From contig RAZH01000006.1 in the NCBI GenBank assembly GCA_003612585.1, forward strand, positions 62,001 through 126,000: a stretch of DNA of 64,000 nt, given 5' to 3'. Of this stretch, positions 17,602-26,891 are shown piece by piece. Origin of the DNA: a bacterium 1XD42-54 (GTDB lineage Bacteria; Bacillota; Clostridia; Lachnospirales; Lachnospiraceae). The notes under the pieces are model-generated. The model was not told the DNA's origin and made no database searches. It saw only the letters and a program-made list of their open reading frames with translations. Position 1 is the stretch's first letter; every line of letters starts with the position of its first letter. The position numbers and the translations under genes were made by a program.

Positions 17602-18714
17602 ATGAAAATAGTAGTTTTGGCAGGAGGAATCAGCACAGAACGTGAGGTTTCAATTACATCAGGGACGATGGTCTGCAAGGCGCTGAGGGAAAAGGGACAT
17701 CAGGCAGTTCTGGTGGATGTTTACTGCGGAGTACAGGGAATGCCCGGGAATACGGTCCGGACGGCAGAGACAGGAGAAAAAGTCGAAGCGCAGAGTAATT
17801 CACATACAGAGGGAAAAGAAGCGGCGGATATCTGGTCAGCACAAAGGTATGATGTGGACGAAGCAGCGGCATATATGCGTGGCTTCAATGATAAAATTCC
17901 GGAAATGAAAAAGGTCAGAAGACAGTTTTTTGGACCAGGGGTACTGGAACTTTGCCAGGAAGCGGAGCTTGTGTTTATGGCGCTTCATGGGGAAGACGGA
18001 GAAGGCGGAACGGTGCAGGCGTTTTTTGATCTGATGGGAATCCGGTATACGGGATCGGGCCATCTTGGGAGCGCCGTTGCCATGGATAAGGGGCTTTCGC
18101 GAAAGCTGTTTGCGCAGGATGGAATCCCGACTGCAAAAGGGATCGTGCTGAGCCGGACGCAGGAAAGGCTGCCAGCTTTAGAAAATGGGGTGGGGCTGCC
18201 CTGCGTGGTGAAACCGTGCTGCGGAGGTTCGAGCGTAGGCGTGGCGATTGTACATACACAGCAGGAATATTCTGAAGCGCTGGAAATGGCTTTTGGATAT
18301 GAAGAAGAAGTTGTTGTGGAGCAGTATATCGAAGGAAGAGAGTTTTCGGTAGGCGTTGTGGAAGGAAAGGCCTATCCGGTTATCGAAATTGCACCCTTGG
18401 TGGGATTTTATGATTATACAAACAAATACCAGGCTGGCTCGACGATCGAGACGTGCCCGGCGCAGCTCGATGAGCAGACGACAGCCCGGATGCAGCGGTA
18501 TGCGGAGATGGCGTACCATGCGCTGAAACTGCAATGCTACGCGCGGATGGATTTTATGATGGGGAAAGACGGAGATCTGTACTGCCTTGAGGCAAATACG
18601 CTGCCGGGTATGACGCCGACGAGCCTCCTTCCGCAGGAAGCGGCAGCGCTTGGGATGAGCTTTGCAGATCTGTGCGAGCTGCTGATTGAGGTATCAATGA
18701 AGCATCAGAGTTGA
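17602..18714 (+). CDS. ddl: D-alanine--D-alanine ligase
   Basis: Ddl joins two D-alanines with ATP to supply the peptidoglycan stem terminus. The 370-residue protein shows the N-terminal MKIVVLAGGISTEREVSITSG, the loop MALHGEDGEGG, the ATP-grasp segments VKPCCGGSSVGV and EQYIEGREFSVGVV, and the C-terminal ARMDFMM and EANTLPGMTPTSL. Residues about 43-105 form an insertion relative to the E. coli enzyme, rich in Glu and Lys, which is typical of clostridial homologues. ATG 17602 follows AGGAGGGC. It sits just before murF, whose enzyme uses the D-Ala-D-Ala product, so the pair is functionally linked. Nothing seen suggests a D-lactate or D-serine specificity, but this cannot be excluded by eye. 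Confidence 0.93.
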   Translation: MKIVVLAGGISTEREVSITSGTMVCKALREKGHQAVLVDVYCGVQGMPGNTVRTAETGEKVEAQSNSHTEGKEAADIWSAQRYDVDEAAAYMRGFNDKIPEMKKVRRQFFGPGVLELCQEAELVFMALHGEDGEGGTVQAFFDLMGIRYTGSGHLGSAVAMDKGLSRKLFAQDGIPTAKGIVLSRTQERLPALENGVGLPCVVKPCCGGSSVGVAIVHTQQEYSEALEMAFGYEEEVVVEQYIEGREFSVGVVEGKAYPVIEIAPLVGFYDYTNKYQAGSTIETCPAQLDEQTTARMQRYAEMAYHALKLQCYARMDFMMGKDGDLYCLEANTLPGMTPTSLLPQEAAALGMSFADLCELLIEVSMKHQS

Positions 18715-18766
18715 TGGAAGGATTGCGGAAACATCAAAAATAAGAACAGGACGAGAGGAAAGAGAT

Positions 18767-20143
18767 ATGAAGGGATTGACATTGCAGCGTATTGCCGAGG
18801 TTTGTGCGGGTTCGTACGTGGGCAGGGCAGAGGATGCGCAGCGGGAGGTAAGCGCTATTACGACAGACAGCAGGAAGGCGGAGCCGGGAGGCCTGTTCGC
18901 GGCAATCAAAGGCGCGCGGGTGGACGGCCATGATTTTATCCCGGCCGTGTTTGAAAAGGGAGCGCTCTGCGTGCTTTCAGAGAAGGAGCTTTCGAATGCA
19001 GAAGGCAATTATATTCTGGTGGAATCTACGCTTGAGGCATTAAAAGCGATTGCACAAGAATATCTGGAGCAGCTGCAGATTCCGGTCGTGGGGATTACAG
19101 GCAGTGTCGGAAAAACAAGCACGAAGGAAATGATCGCTGCTGTGCTTTCACAGAAATACCGTGTGCTGAAAACGGCCGGCAATTTTAACAATGAGCTGGG
19201 ACTTCCTTTGACGGTTTTCCGGCTTTGCGAGGAGGATGAAATTGCCGTTCTTGAGATGGGCATCAGCAATTTTGGTGAGATGCACCGCCTGGCAAAAATT
19301 GCGAAGCCGGATACGTGTGTGATCACAAATATCGGGCAGTGTCACCTGGAATTTCTGGGGGACAGGGACGGTGTGATGCGGGCAAAATCAGAAATTTTTG
19401 ATTTTCTTCGTCCGGATGGGCATATTATATTAAATGGAGAAGATGATAAGCTGTCAGAACTGACGCAGGTCAAAGGGATTTGTCCGGTGTTTTTTGGATT
19501 TGGAAAAGAGAATGCGGTATATGCGGACCGGATTGAGAAAAAGGGATTTGACGGGATTTCCTGCCAGATTCATACAGAAAAGGGCAGCTTTACCGCACAG
19601 ATTCCCGTACCGGGTATGCATATGGTCCTGAATGCGCTGGCAGGTACGGCGGTTGGATTGCACTACGGGCTGACGACCGCACAGATTCGCGCCGGGATTG
19701 AGAGCCTGCAGCCGGTAAGCGGCAGGTTCCACATTGTGCATACAGAGGACTATACGATAATTGACGACTGTTATAATGCCAATCCGGTCTCCATGAAAGC
19801 GTCACTTGAGGTTTTGCAGGATGGTCTGGGCCGGAAGGTTGCGATTCTTGGCGATATGGCGGAGCTTGGGCCAGAAGAGCGTGCGCTGCATCGGGAGGTC
19901 GGTGAATTTGCTGGAAGTCTGGATATTGACTGCTGTATCTGTGTCGGTACTTTGATGACAGAGCTGGCAGACGGGATTTCCAGTGTAAATTCCAAAATAC
20001 AGGTCATTCAAATGGACAGTTTGCAGCAGCTTTTGCGGGAGCTGCCGGGGCTGGTGAAGAAGGATGATACAATTCTGATAAAAGCGTCGCATTCCATGCA
20101 TTTTGAGAAGGTCGTGGAATGGCTGGGCGGGAGCCAGGCATGA
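18767..20143 (+). CDS. murF: UDP-MurNAc-tripeptide--D-alanyl-D-alanine ligase MurF
   Basis: MurF adds D-Ala-D-Ala to the UDP-MurNAc tripeptide, the last cytoplasmic step of the precursor. The 458-residue protein has the N-terminal substrate domain (TTDSRKAEPGGLFAAIKG), the ATP loop GITGSVGKTSTKE near residue 105, FNNELGLPLTVF, the central LEMGISNFGEMHRL, and the C-terminal DDCYNANPVSMKASL and LGDMAELG blocks. All are diagnostic of MurF rather than other Mur ligases. ATG 18767 follows GAGAGGAAAG. It lies 52 bases after ddl, so both are probably one transcript that continues into pth and mfd. The protein length is normal. Confidence 0.95.
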   Translation: MKGLTLQRIAEVCAGSYVGRAEDAQREVSAITTDSRKAEPGGLFAAIKGARVDGHDFIPAVFEKGALCVLSEKELSNAEGNYILVESTLEALKAIAQEYLEQLQIPVVGITGSVGKTSTKEMIAAVLSQKYRVLKTAGNFNNELGLPLTVFRLCEEDEIAVLEMGISNFGEMHRLAKIAKPDTCVITNIGQCHLEFLGDRDGVMRAKSEIFDFLRPDGHIILNGEDDKLSELTQVKGICPVFFGFGKENAVYADRIEKKGFDGISCQIHTEKGSFTAQIPVPGMHMVLNALAGTAVGLHYGLTTAQIRAGIESLQPVSGRFHIVHTEDYTIIDDCYNANPVSMKASLEVLQDGLGRKVAILGDMAELGPEERALHREVGEFAGSLDIDCCICVGTLMTELADGISSVNSKIQVIQMDSLQQLLRELPGLVKKDDTILIKASHSMHFEKVVEWLGGSQA

Positions 20144-20238
20144 GACTGTGGAAATCGGGGAGATACTCCGGGGACGACAGTACCATTATGCAGGCAGTAC
20201 GGCGGTTTTTTAATTACAGACAGAACGGAGAGAATAGT

Positions 20239-20823
20239 ATGTACATCATAGCAGGACTTGGCAATCCGGGGAGCAAATACGCTGGCACGAGACATAATGC
20301 CGGCTTTGAGACAGTGGAGCGTCTGGCAGAAAAATACAGGATTGATCTCATCACAAAAAAGTTTCAGGCGCTTTGCGGCACCGGTGTGATTGAAGGACAG
20401 AAGGTACTTCTGTTAAAGCCGCAGACTTACATGAATTTAAGCGGGGAGAGCATCCGGGCAGCATGTGATTTCTATAAAATAGATGTGACAGAGGAACTCA
20501 TTGTTCTGTATGACGATATCAGCCTTGCGCCGGGACAGCTGCGTATCCGCAAGAAAGGAAGCGCCGGAGGCCATAACGGAATCAAAAGTATCATCAGCCA
20601 TCTTGGAACAGAGACATTTAAGCGTGTCAAAATCGGAGTCGGGGAGAAGCCGGCCGGATTTGATCTGGCTGACTATGTGCTGAGTCGTTTTTCAAAGGCG
20701 GAACGGGATGAGATGGAAGACGCGTTTTCGCGGGCAGCCATGGCAGCTGCACGTCTTGTGACGGAAGAAACAGAACAGGTTATGAATGAATTCAACATAA
20801 AAAGAAAAGGACCTCTTATATGA
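20239..20823 (+). CDS. pth: Peptidyl-tRNA hydrolase
   Basis: Pth frees tRNA from prematurely released peptidyl-tRNA. The protein is 194 residues, normal size. It begins MYIIAGLGNPGSKYAGTRHN, containing catalytic His19 and the tRNA-contacting Asn residues; LLKPQTYMNLSGESI, LYDDISLAPGQLRI and GSAGGHNGIKSI follow as in all bacterial Pth. The start at 20239 fits the family exactly and has GGAGAGAA before it; a longer in-frame version from 20119 overlaps murF and adds 40 unrelated residues, so it was rejected. The stop overlaps the mfd start as ATGA. The pth-mfd pair is a conserved Firmicutes arrangement. Confidence 0.96.
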   Translation: MYIIAGLGNPGSKYAGTRHNAGFETVERLAEKYRIDLITKKFQALCGTGVIEGQKVLLLKPQTYMNLSGESIRAACDFYKIDVTEELIVLYDDISLAPGQLRIRKKGSAGGHNGIKSIISHLGTETFKRVKIGVGEKPAGFDLADYVLSRFSKAERDEMEDAFSRAAMAAARLVTEETEQVMNEFNIKRKGPLI

Positions 20824-23800
20824 ATGCATTTTTAACTCCCATGCAGCAGCTGGGGGAATTTGAAGAGATAAGCCAGAGGCTGGCCGGCAACCGTGGAATG
20901 CTCCAGGTTACCGGCTGCATTGATTCTCAGAAACCTCATTTTATTTACTGTGCAGGCGAACAGCTGCGGCGTATGAAGCTGATCGGGAAGCGGTTTGCAA
21001 CGGTTATTATTGCGCACAATGATTTGCGTGCAAAAGAAATATTCGAAAATTTCAAATTTTTTGACCATGAGATTCTTTATTTTCCGCCAAAGGATCTGAT
21101 TTTTTTTCAGGCTGATATTCACAGCAATCTTCTGGAACAACAGCGCATCGCAGTGCTCAAGGCGCTGCTGGAAAAGCAGCAGGTTACAGTTGTGACCACG
21201 ATGGCCGCGTGTATGAATCACCTGGTAGCTTTTGCGGACTGGATGAAGCATATCATGGTCATTGAAAGCGGCTGCGAGCTGGATATCGAGAAGCTGAAAA
21301 AAGATCTGGTTCTGTTTGGCTATGAGCGGACAGGGCAGGTAGAAGGCCCGGGACAGTTTGCCGTGCGAGGGGGTATCATTGATATATTTCCGCTGACGGA
21401 AGAAAATCCAATCCGTGTTGAGATGTGGGGAGAGGAAGTGGACTCTCTGCGTAGTTTTGACGTACAGAGCCAGCGCTCCATCGAGAATCTTGCATTTGTG
21501 CGGATTTATCCGGCGGCAGAGTTGATTCCGGACGAGGAGCAAAGAGAAAAAGCGCTAGAATGGATCGCAAAAGAGGCGGAGCAGTCTGAAAAAATCTTCC
21601 GTAAGGAAGGAAAGACGGAAGAGGCTGCACGGATACGGAGTCTTTTGCAGGATTGCCGGGATCAGATTGAGGAACTTGGAGAGCCGCTTTCCATGGAAGG
21701 GTTTATTGATTATTTTGTGCAGGAAAAGACGAGCTTTCTGGACTATTTTGACCCGGAAACCACGCTTTTTTTCCTGGATGAGCCAAACCGTCTTCTGGAA
21801 TCGGGTGATGCGGCGGAACTGGAATTTCGGGAAAGTATGCAGCACAGACTGGAAAAAGGATATGTGCTTCCCGGACAGGCGGGGCTTTTATTTTCCTGTC
21901 AGGAAACAGTGGCTGCGCTCTGTCGCAGAAATGCAGTGGGGCTGTGTACGCTGGAAAATGCCCGCGCGCCTTTTTCAGTATCAGGAAAATTCAGCCTCAC
22001 CGTGCGTTCTGTGAATCCCTACAACAACAGTTTTGAATTTCTGGTGAAAGATCTGAAGCAGTGGAAGCGGGAGGGATACCGCGTGATTTTGATGTCTGCT
22101 TCTAGGACGAGGGGAAACCGTCTGGCCGGAGATCTGATGCAGGAGGGACTGAGCAGTTATTACACGGAAAATCCCGAGCGTGATGTGCAGCCTGGCGAGA
22201 TTCTGATCACGTGCGGCAATATCAAAAAGGGTTATGAATATCCTCTGATTAAATTTGTTGTCATTGCCGAGAGCGATATTTTTGGACAGGAACAGAAGAA
22301 AAAGAAGAAACGTAAGCGTTATGAGGGAAAGCACATTGCGAGCTTTACGGAGCTTTCAGTCGGGGATTTTGTTGTGCATGAAAATCACGGACTTGGCGTG
22401 TACAAAGGGATTGAAAAGGTAGAAGTTGACCACATTACAAAGGATTACATGAAGATTGAGTATGCGGGAGGCAGCAGTCTGTTTGTCCCGGCAACGCAGC
22501 TGGATGTGATTCAGAAATATGCGGACAGCGATGCGAAGCCGCCGAAGCTCAATAAGCTGGGAACGCAGGAGTGGAACCGGACGAAATCTCGTGTGCGCAG
22601 TGCAGTTCGTGTGATTGCGCAGGATTTGGTGGCCCTATATGCAAGAAGACAGAGAAAAGAAGGCTTTGTTTACAGTGAAGATACCGTATGGCAGCGGGAG
22701 TTTGAGGAGATGTTTCCATTTGAGGAGACAGAGGATCAGCTGCTTGCAATCGAGGCGGTCAAGCAGGATATGCAGAGTCATAAGATTATGGATCGCCTGA
22801 TCTGCGGGGACGTCGGTTACGGCAAGACAGAAATTGCCATCCGGGCTGCTTTTAAGGCAGTTCAGGATGGAAAACAAGTGGCTTATCTGGTTCCGACAAC
22901 GATCCTGGCGCAGCAGCATTACAATACGTTTGCGCAGAGAATGAAAGATTTTCCGGTGCGGGTTGACCTCATGTGTCGGTTCCGCACAGCTGCGGAGCAG
23001 AAAAAGACGGTTACTGATCTGAAAAAGGGCATGGTCGACATCGTGGTCGGTACGCACAGGCTTCTTTCGAAGGATGTGGAGTATAAAAATCTCGGCCTTC
23101 TGATCATTGATGAGGAGCAGCGTTTTGGTGTGACGCACAAGGAGAAGCTTAAGCAGCTGAAAAGCGATATTGACGTTATGACGCTTACAGCGACTCCAAT
23201 TCCGCGAACGCTGCATATGAGTCTTGTCGGGATACGGGATATGAGCGTGCTGGAGGAAGCGCCGCAGGAGCGTGTGCCGATTCAGACCTACGTTATGGAA
23301 TACAACGAGGAGATGGTGCGTGAGGCAATCAGCCGCGAGCTGTCTCGCGGCGGACAGGTGTATTACGTTTACAACAAAGTGAATTCCATCGTGGATATGA
23401 CGAATACGATTGCCCGTCTTGTTCCGCAGGCGCAGGTGGCGTTTGCGCACGGTCAGATGAAGGAGCGGGAACTGGAAGGAATTATGTATGACTTTATCAA
23501 CGGTGATATTGATGTGCTTGTGACGACGACGATTATTGAGACAGGGCTTGATATTTCAAACGTCAATACAATGATCATTCATGATGCCGATACGATGGGG
23601 CTGTCGCAGCTGTATCAGCTTCGAGGTCGTGTCGGTCGGTCGAACCGGACGGCGTATGCATTTTTAATGTACCGGCGCAACAAAATGCTCAAGGAGATTG
23701 CGGAAAAACGGCTCTCAGCGATTCGGGAATTTACAGAGCTGGGAAGCGGTTTTAAAATTGCAATGCGGGATCTTGAAATTCGCGGCGCCGGAAATCTGCT

Positions 23801-24371
23801 GGGCAGTGAGCAGCATGGGCATATGGAATCCGTAGGCTATGATCTGTATTGCAAGCTTTTGAATGAATCCGTCAGAGAGTTACAGGGGCAGACGGTGGCT
23901 GAGGAAGCGTATGAGACGGTGGTCGATATGGATGTGGATGCCTTTATTCCGGAGCGCTATATTAAAAATGAATATCAAAAGCTTGATATTTACAAGCGGA
24001 TTGCCGGAATTCGGACAGAAGAGGAATACGACGATATGCTGGAAGAGCTGATGGACCGTTTTGGTGAACCGCCGCGCTGTGTGCAGAATCTTCTGATGAT
24101 TGCCCGGCTGCGCGCACTGGCGCATGAGGCCTATGTGACCGAGCTGACGCAGAAGGGGGACGAAATCAAAATAACGATGTTTGAGAAAGCCCGGATTGAT
24201 ACGACCAGGATCGATGGTCTGCTCAAAGCGTATAAAGGCAGGCTGAAGTTCAAAGTGGATACGGTTCCGTATTTCCTTTATCAGCGTCCGAAAACTACAA
24301 AAAAGGATAGCGAGACGGTGATACAGCTGGTGAAGGAGCTGGTGGAGGCAGTCCGGACGCTGAGCCAGTGA
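20820..24371 (+). CDS. mfd: Transcription-repair coupling factor Mfd
   Basis: Mfd displaces RNA polymerase stalled at DNA damage and recruits UvrA. The 1183-residue protein has the UvrB-like N-terminal module, the RNA-polymerase interaction domain (around VGDFVVHENHGLGVYKGIEK, about residue 510), and the RecG-like helicase core: Walker A GDVGYGKTE near 663, DEEQ in LLIIDEEQRFG near 763, TATPIPRTL, and TTIIETGLDISNVNTMII with QLRGRVGRS. The C-terminal TRCF domain ends the protein. All key motifs are intact and the length is normal. Its start codon overlaps the pth stop by four bases, so translation is coupled. Confidence 0.97.
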   Translation: MNAFLTPMQQLGEFEEISQRLAGNRGMLQVTGCIDSQKPHFIYCAGEQLRRMKLIGKRFATVIIAHNDLRAKEIFENFKFFDHEILYFPPKDLIFFQADIHSNLLEQQRIAVLKALLEKQQVTVVTTMAACMNHLVAFADWMKHIMVIESGCELDIEKLKKDLVLFGYERTGQVEGPGQFAVRGGIIDIFPLTEENPIRVEMWGEEVDSLRSFDVQSQRSIENLAFVRIYPAAELIPDEEQREKALEWIAKEAEQSEKIFRKEGKTEEAARIRSLLQDCRDQIEELGEPLSMEGFIDYFVQEKTSFLDYFDPETTLFFLDEPNRLLESGDAAELEFRESMQHRLEKGYVLPGQAGLLFSCQETVAALCRRNAVGLCTLENARAPFSVSGKFSLTVRSVNPYNNSFEFLVKDLKQWKREGYRVILMSASRTRGNRLAGDLMQEGLSSYYTENPERDVQPGEILITCGNIKKGYEYPLIKFVVIAESDIFGQEQKKKKKRKRYEGKHIASFTELSVGDFVVHENHGLGVYKGIEKVEVDHITKDYMKIEYAGGSSLFVPATQLDVIQKYADSDAKPPKLNKLGTQEWNRTKSRVRSAVRVIAQDLVALYARRQRKEGFVYSEDTVWQREFEEMFPFEETEDQLLAIEAVKQDMQSHKIMDRLICGDVGYGKTEIAIRAAFKAVQDGKQVAYLVPTTILAQQHYNTFAQRMKDFPVRVDLMCRFRTAAEQKKTVTDLKKGMVDIVVGTHRLLSKDVEYKNLGLLIIDEEQRFGVTHKEKLKQLKSDIDVMTLTATPIPRTLHMSLVGIRDMSVLEEAPQERVPIQTYVMEYNEEMVREAISRELSRGGQVYYVYNKVNSIVDMTNTIARLVPQAQVAFAHGQMKERELEGIMYDFINGDIDVLVTTTIIETGLDISNVNTMIIHDADTMGLSQLYQLRGRVGRSNRTAYAFLMYRRNKMLKEIAEKRLSAIREFTELGSGFKIAMRDLEIRGAGNLLGSEQHGHMESVGYDLYCKLLNESVRELQGQTVAEEAYETVVDMDVDAFIPERYIKNEYQKLDIYKRIAGIRTEEEYDDMLEELMDRFGEPPRCVQNLLMIARLRALAHEAYVTELTQKGDEIKITMFEKARIDTTRIDGLLKAYKGRLKFKVDTVPYFLYQRPKTTKKDSETVIQLVKELVEAVRTLSQ

Positions 24372-24492
24372 CAATCACAGAGGCAAAAGGCGGTATGTGC
24401 ATCTGCGAGAAGCGCCGAAGGAAGGTCAGAATGGTAAGTCCCAGGGTCTTCTGGGAATCAAAGAAACAGGGGGCAGTACAGAAATAAAGTAG

Positions 24493-24521
24493 TTGCAGGA
24501 TGCAGAAAAAACGGATATAAT
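24493..24521 (+). promoter_or_regulatory. Predicted promoter of the foldase gene
   Basis: TTGCAG (24493-24498), 17-base spacer, TATAAT (24516-24521), about 92 bases before the ATG. A small hairpin TCCCAG/CTGGGA lies upstream at 24439-24456 without a T-run. Confidence 0.75.
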
Positions 24522-24613
24522 GATAAAATGAATTTAATACAGGAGAATTCTGCCAGAAACCAGGGCATATTTACCTGTTTGCACCATATACGGGGCGAAG
24601 AATGGAGGATATC

Positions 24614-26098
24614 ATGAGAAAAGGTTTAAAGAAAGCAGCCGTTTTGGGATTGAGCGCCGGTCTTGCGCTGACATCTGTTGCGGGCTGCTCCAAAAAGGAC
24701 AATTTTGATGCGGAGGCTGCTGCTGTTACGGTGAATGATGCCACGGTTTCGGCAGGTGTGTTGAATCTTGCGGTACGTTATAATCAGGCAGGATATGAAT
24801 CCATGTATATGTCATTCGGACTTACAGATCCGTTTAACCAGGATTTGACCGGAATGGGAACTACGATCGGAATGGATCTGAAAAATCAGCTTGCGACAGA
24901 GATGACGCATGCGCTGCTGGCAGAGCAGAAGATGAGTGATTACAATGTTTCGGTATCTGATGAAGACAAAGAAAAGATCAAAGCAGCGGCAGCAGGGTTT
25001 ATTGCGGCGAACGAAGAAGAAGTGCTGAAAGAAATGGGCGTTACGCAGGAAATTGCAGAACGTTATCTGGAACTGATCACGATTCAGTCACGGGTAGAGC
25101 GTGAAATGTGTGCGGACGTCGATACAGAGGTGTCCGATGAAGAGGCAGCGCAGAGAAAGGTGCAGTATGTACTCTTTACACCGGAATCTGAAACAGAATC
25201 CGAAGCAGTAACGGAGCAGGAAAGCGCTGAGGACACTACAGAAAAAGTTACGGAAGCAACAACAGAAGCTCAGACAGGTTCAGAAACGGAGACCGAGGCA
25301 CAGACAGCAGCTCTGACCGAAAATAATGCAACAAAGACGCAGACAGCATCTGAGACGGAGACCGAGGCTGGAGAGACGGAAACTGAAGCAGGCGAGACAG
25401 AAAAGGCCGTGACAGCATCTGCAGATGGCGAGACCGAAGCACAGACCAAGGCTGATGATACGGATGCTTCAACAGAAAACGAGACGGAAGTAGCTACCGA
25501 GGCTGAGACTGAGACTGAAGATCCGGAGACGGCGGCAGCGAAGGAAAGGGCTCGCGTACATGCAGCGGAAATGATTGAGAAAATCAAGGCTGGCGGGGAC
25601 TTTGAAGAAACCGCAACCGAAATGGGTAAGACAGCAAATACAACGACGTTTGGCGCTGATTATTCCCTGACAGAGCTTGTGACAGCGACAGACGGGCTGG
25701 CCGATGATACACTGGTAGAAGAACCAATTGAGACAGCAAGCGGATATTATGTAGTGAAGCTTGTTTCACAGCTTGACCGCGAGGCCACAGACAATGCAAA
25801 GACGAATATTGTAAATCAGCGCAAGAATGACCGTATCTCTGAACTTTATACCGAATGGACGGAAGACGGAGACGTATCGGTTGACAGCGAAGTTCTGGCT
25901 AAGATCACCTTTGACTATCACCTGGTATTGCCGGAAGAGGAGCCGGAAACATCAGTTGAGGAAGAAACAGAGGCAATATCCGAGGCTAAGACTGAGGCAG
26001 GAACAGAAGCGTCTACTGAGGCGAAGACAGAAGAAACAGAGACGGAAGAGGTACAGACAGAGAGTGCAACATCCGCGAAAAAGAAAGAAGTAAAATAA
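24614..26098 (+). CDS. Lipoprotein foldase, SurA/PrsA-like, with acidic low-complexity insert
   Basis: This 494-residue lipoprotein has a signal peptide ending in the lipobox VAGC (Cys25), a SurA-N/PrsA-like helical part (about 40-180) and a parvulin-like C-terminal region (about 310-440: ARVHAAEMIEKIKAGGDFEE, then TFGADYSLTELV and IETASGYYVVKLVSQLD). PrsA-type foldases help exported proteins fold at the membrane-wall interface. Between the two parts is a stretch of about 110 residues of Glu, Thr and Ala (TETEAGETE repeats), and a similar tail ends the protein. The insert interrupts the start of the isomerase domain, so catalytic activity is uncertain and a pure chaperone role is possible. 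ATG 24614 follows TGGAGGA; an ATG at 24602 is too close to that site. Confidence 0.82.
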   Translation: MRKGLKKAAVLGLSAGLALTSVAGCSKKDNFDAEAAAVTVNDATVSAGVLNLAVRYNQAGYESMYMSFGLTDPFNQDLTGMGTTIGMDLKNQLATEMTHALLAEQKMSDYNVSVSDEDKEKIKAAAAGFIAANEEEVLKEMGVTQEIAERYLELITIQSRVEREMCADVDTEVSDEEAAQRKVQYVLFTPESETESEAVTEQESAEDTTEKVTEATTEAQTGSETETEAQTAALTENNATKTQTASETETEAGETETEAGETEKAVTASADGETEAQTKADDTDASTENETEVATEAETETEDPETAAAKERARVHAAEMIEKIKAGGDFEETATEMGKTANTTTFGADYSLTELVTATDGLADDTLVEEPIETASGYYVVKLVSQLDREATDNAKTNIVNQRKNDRISELYTEWTEDGDVSVDSEVLAKITFDYHLVLPEEEPETSVEEETEAISEAKTEAGTEASTEAKTEETETEEVQTESATSAKKKEVK

Positions 26099-26108
26099 AT
26101 GAAGCAAA

Positions 26109-26145
26109 AATAGTCGCAGATCCGGAAAGCGGGTTTGCGGCTATT
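26109..26145 (+). terminator. Hairpin after the foldase gene
   Basis: A 16-base arm at 26109-26124 pairs with 26130-26145 through several G-U pairs. The downstream sequence (GTTATAAAA) lacks a good T-run, so termination is uncertain and read-through into the shikimate kinase gene is possible. Confidence 0.5.
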
Positions 26146-26219
26146 GTTATAAAAGGCTGTCGTAGAAAAGGAATTTCAGATTGCGGCGGCACAACTTTAA
26201 GCTTAATGCAGGAGGCAGA

Positions 26220-26735
26220 ATGCGGCAGAATATATTTTTAATTGGTTTTATGGGAGCAGGCAAATCTACAGTTGCGCGGATGATGCAGGAACGATTTCAT
26301 ATGGCTCTTGTCGAGATGGACGAGCAGATTGAATGGCAGCAGGGCAAGCGCATTTCAGAAATATTCGCAGTGCATGGCGAGGAATATTTCAGACAGTTGG
26401 AAACAGAACTTCTGGAAGGTTTGTCGCAGAAGGAAAATACGGTCGTATCGTGTGGCGGTGGCGTGGCGATGCGGGAATGCAATGTAGAAGCAATGCGAAA
26501 AAGCGGTACAGTTGTATATCTGAGTGCAGAACCGGAAACGATTTATGAAAGAGTAAAAAACAGTCACAATAGACCACTTCTGGAAGGGAATATGAATACT
26601 GCATATATCGCAGAGCTTTTGAAAAAAAGGCTGCCGTTTTATCTGGCTGCCGCTGACGTGACTGTGGAAACCGACAAAAAGGACGGAATTGCTATCTGCG
26701 ATGAGATTTTCGAAAAATGTACCGGCAGATTGTGA
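26220..26735 (+). CDS. aroK: Shikimate kinase
   Basis: This enzyme phosphorylates shikimate in aromatic amino-acid synthesis. The 171-residue protein starts MRQNIFLIGFMGAGKSTVAR (P-loop at about 9-17) and has the shikimate-binding DEQIEWQQGKRISEIFAVHGEEYFRQLET, the VVSCGGGVAMR glycine motif and the lid around SHNRPLLEG. All are diagnostic. ATG 26220 follows GCAGGAGGC; a TTG at 26181 in frame would add 13 residues without a ribosome site. The gene stands alone here, without other aro genes. A separate promoter for the next gene follows, so it may end its transcript. Confidence 0.93.
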   Translation: MRQNIFLIGFMGAGKSTVARMMQERFHMALVEMDEQIEWQQGKRISEIFAVHGEEYFRQLETELLEGLSQKENTVVSCGGGVAMRECNVEAMRKSGTVVYLSAEPETIYERVKNSHNRPLLEGNMNTAYIAELLKKRLPFYLAAADVTVETDKKDGIAICDEIFEKCTGRL

Positions 26736-26775
26736 TGGAAAAATGAAGTTTATTGGGAATGGTGATGGTAATTCA

Positions 26776-26804
26776 TTGCCATAAGCAGAGAAATCATTTA
26801 TAAT
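26776..26804 (+). promoter_or_regulatory. Predicted promoter of the second L,D-transpeptidase
   Basis: TTGCCA (26776-26781), 17-base spacer, perfect TATAAT (26799-26804), 88 bases before the ATG. Confidence 0.75.
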
Positions 26805-26891
26805 CAATAGTGTTTGCATACAGACGGTAAGAAGAAAAACGATTTATGGTTAGAAAAAATACGGTATTTGGTATTGGAGTGAAAGAATACT

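Noticed and set aside
25270-25587. Long minus-strand frame rich in Ser, Val and Ala inside the foldase gene
   Set aside because: It is the complement of the repetitive Glu/Thr/Ala codons, with no start signal; a shadow of the coding repeat.
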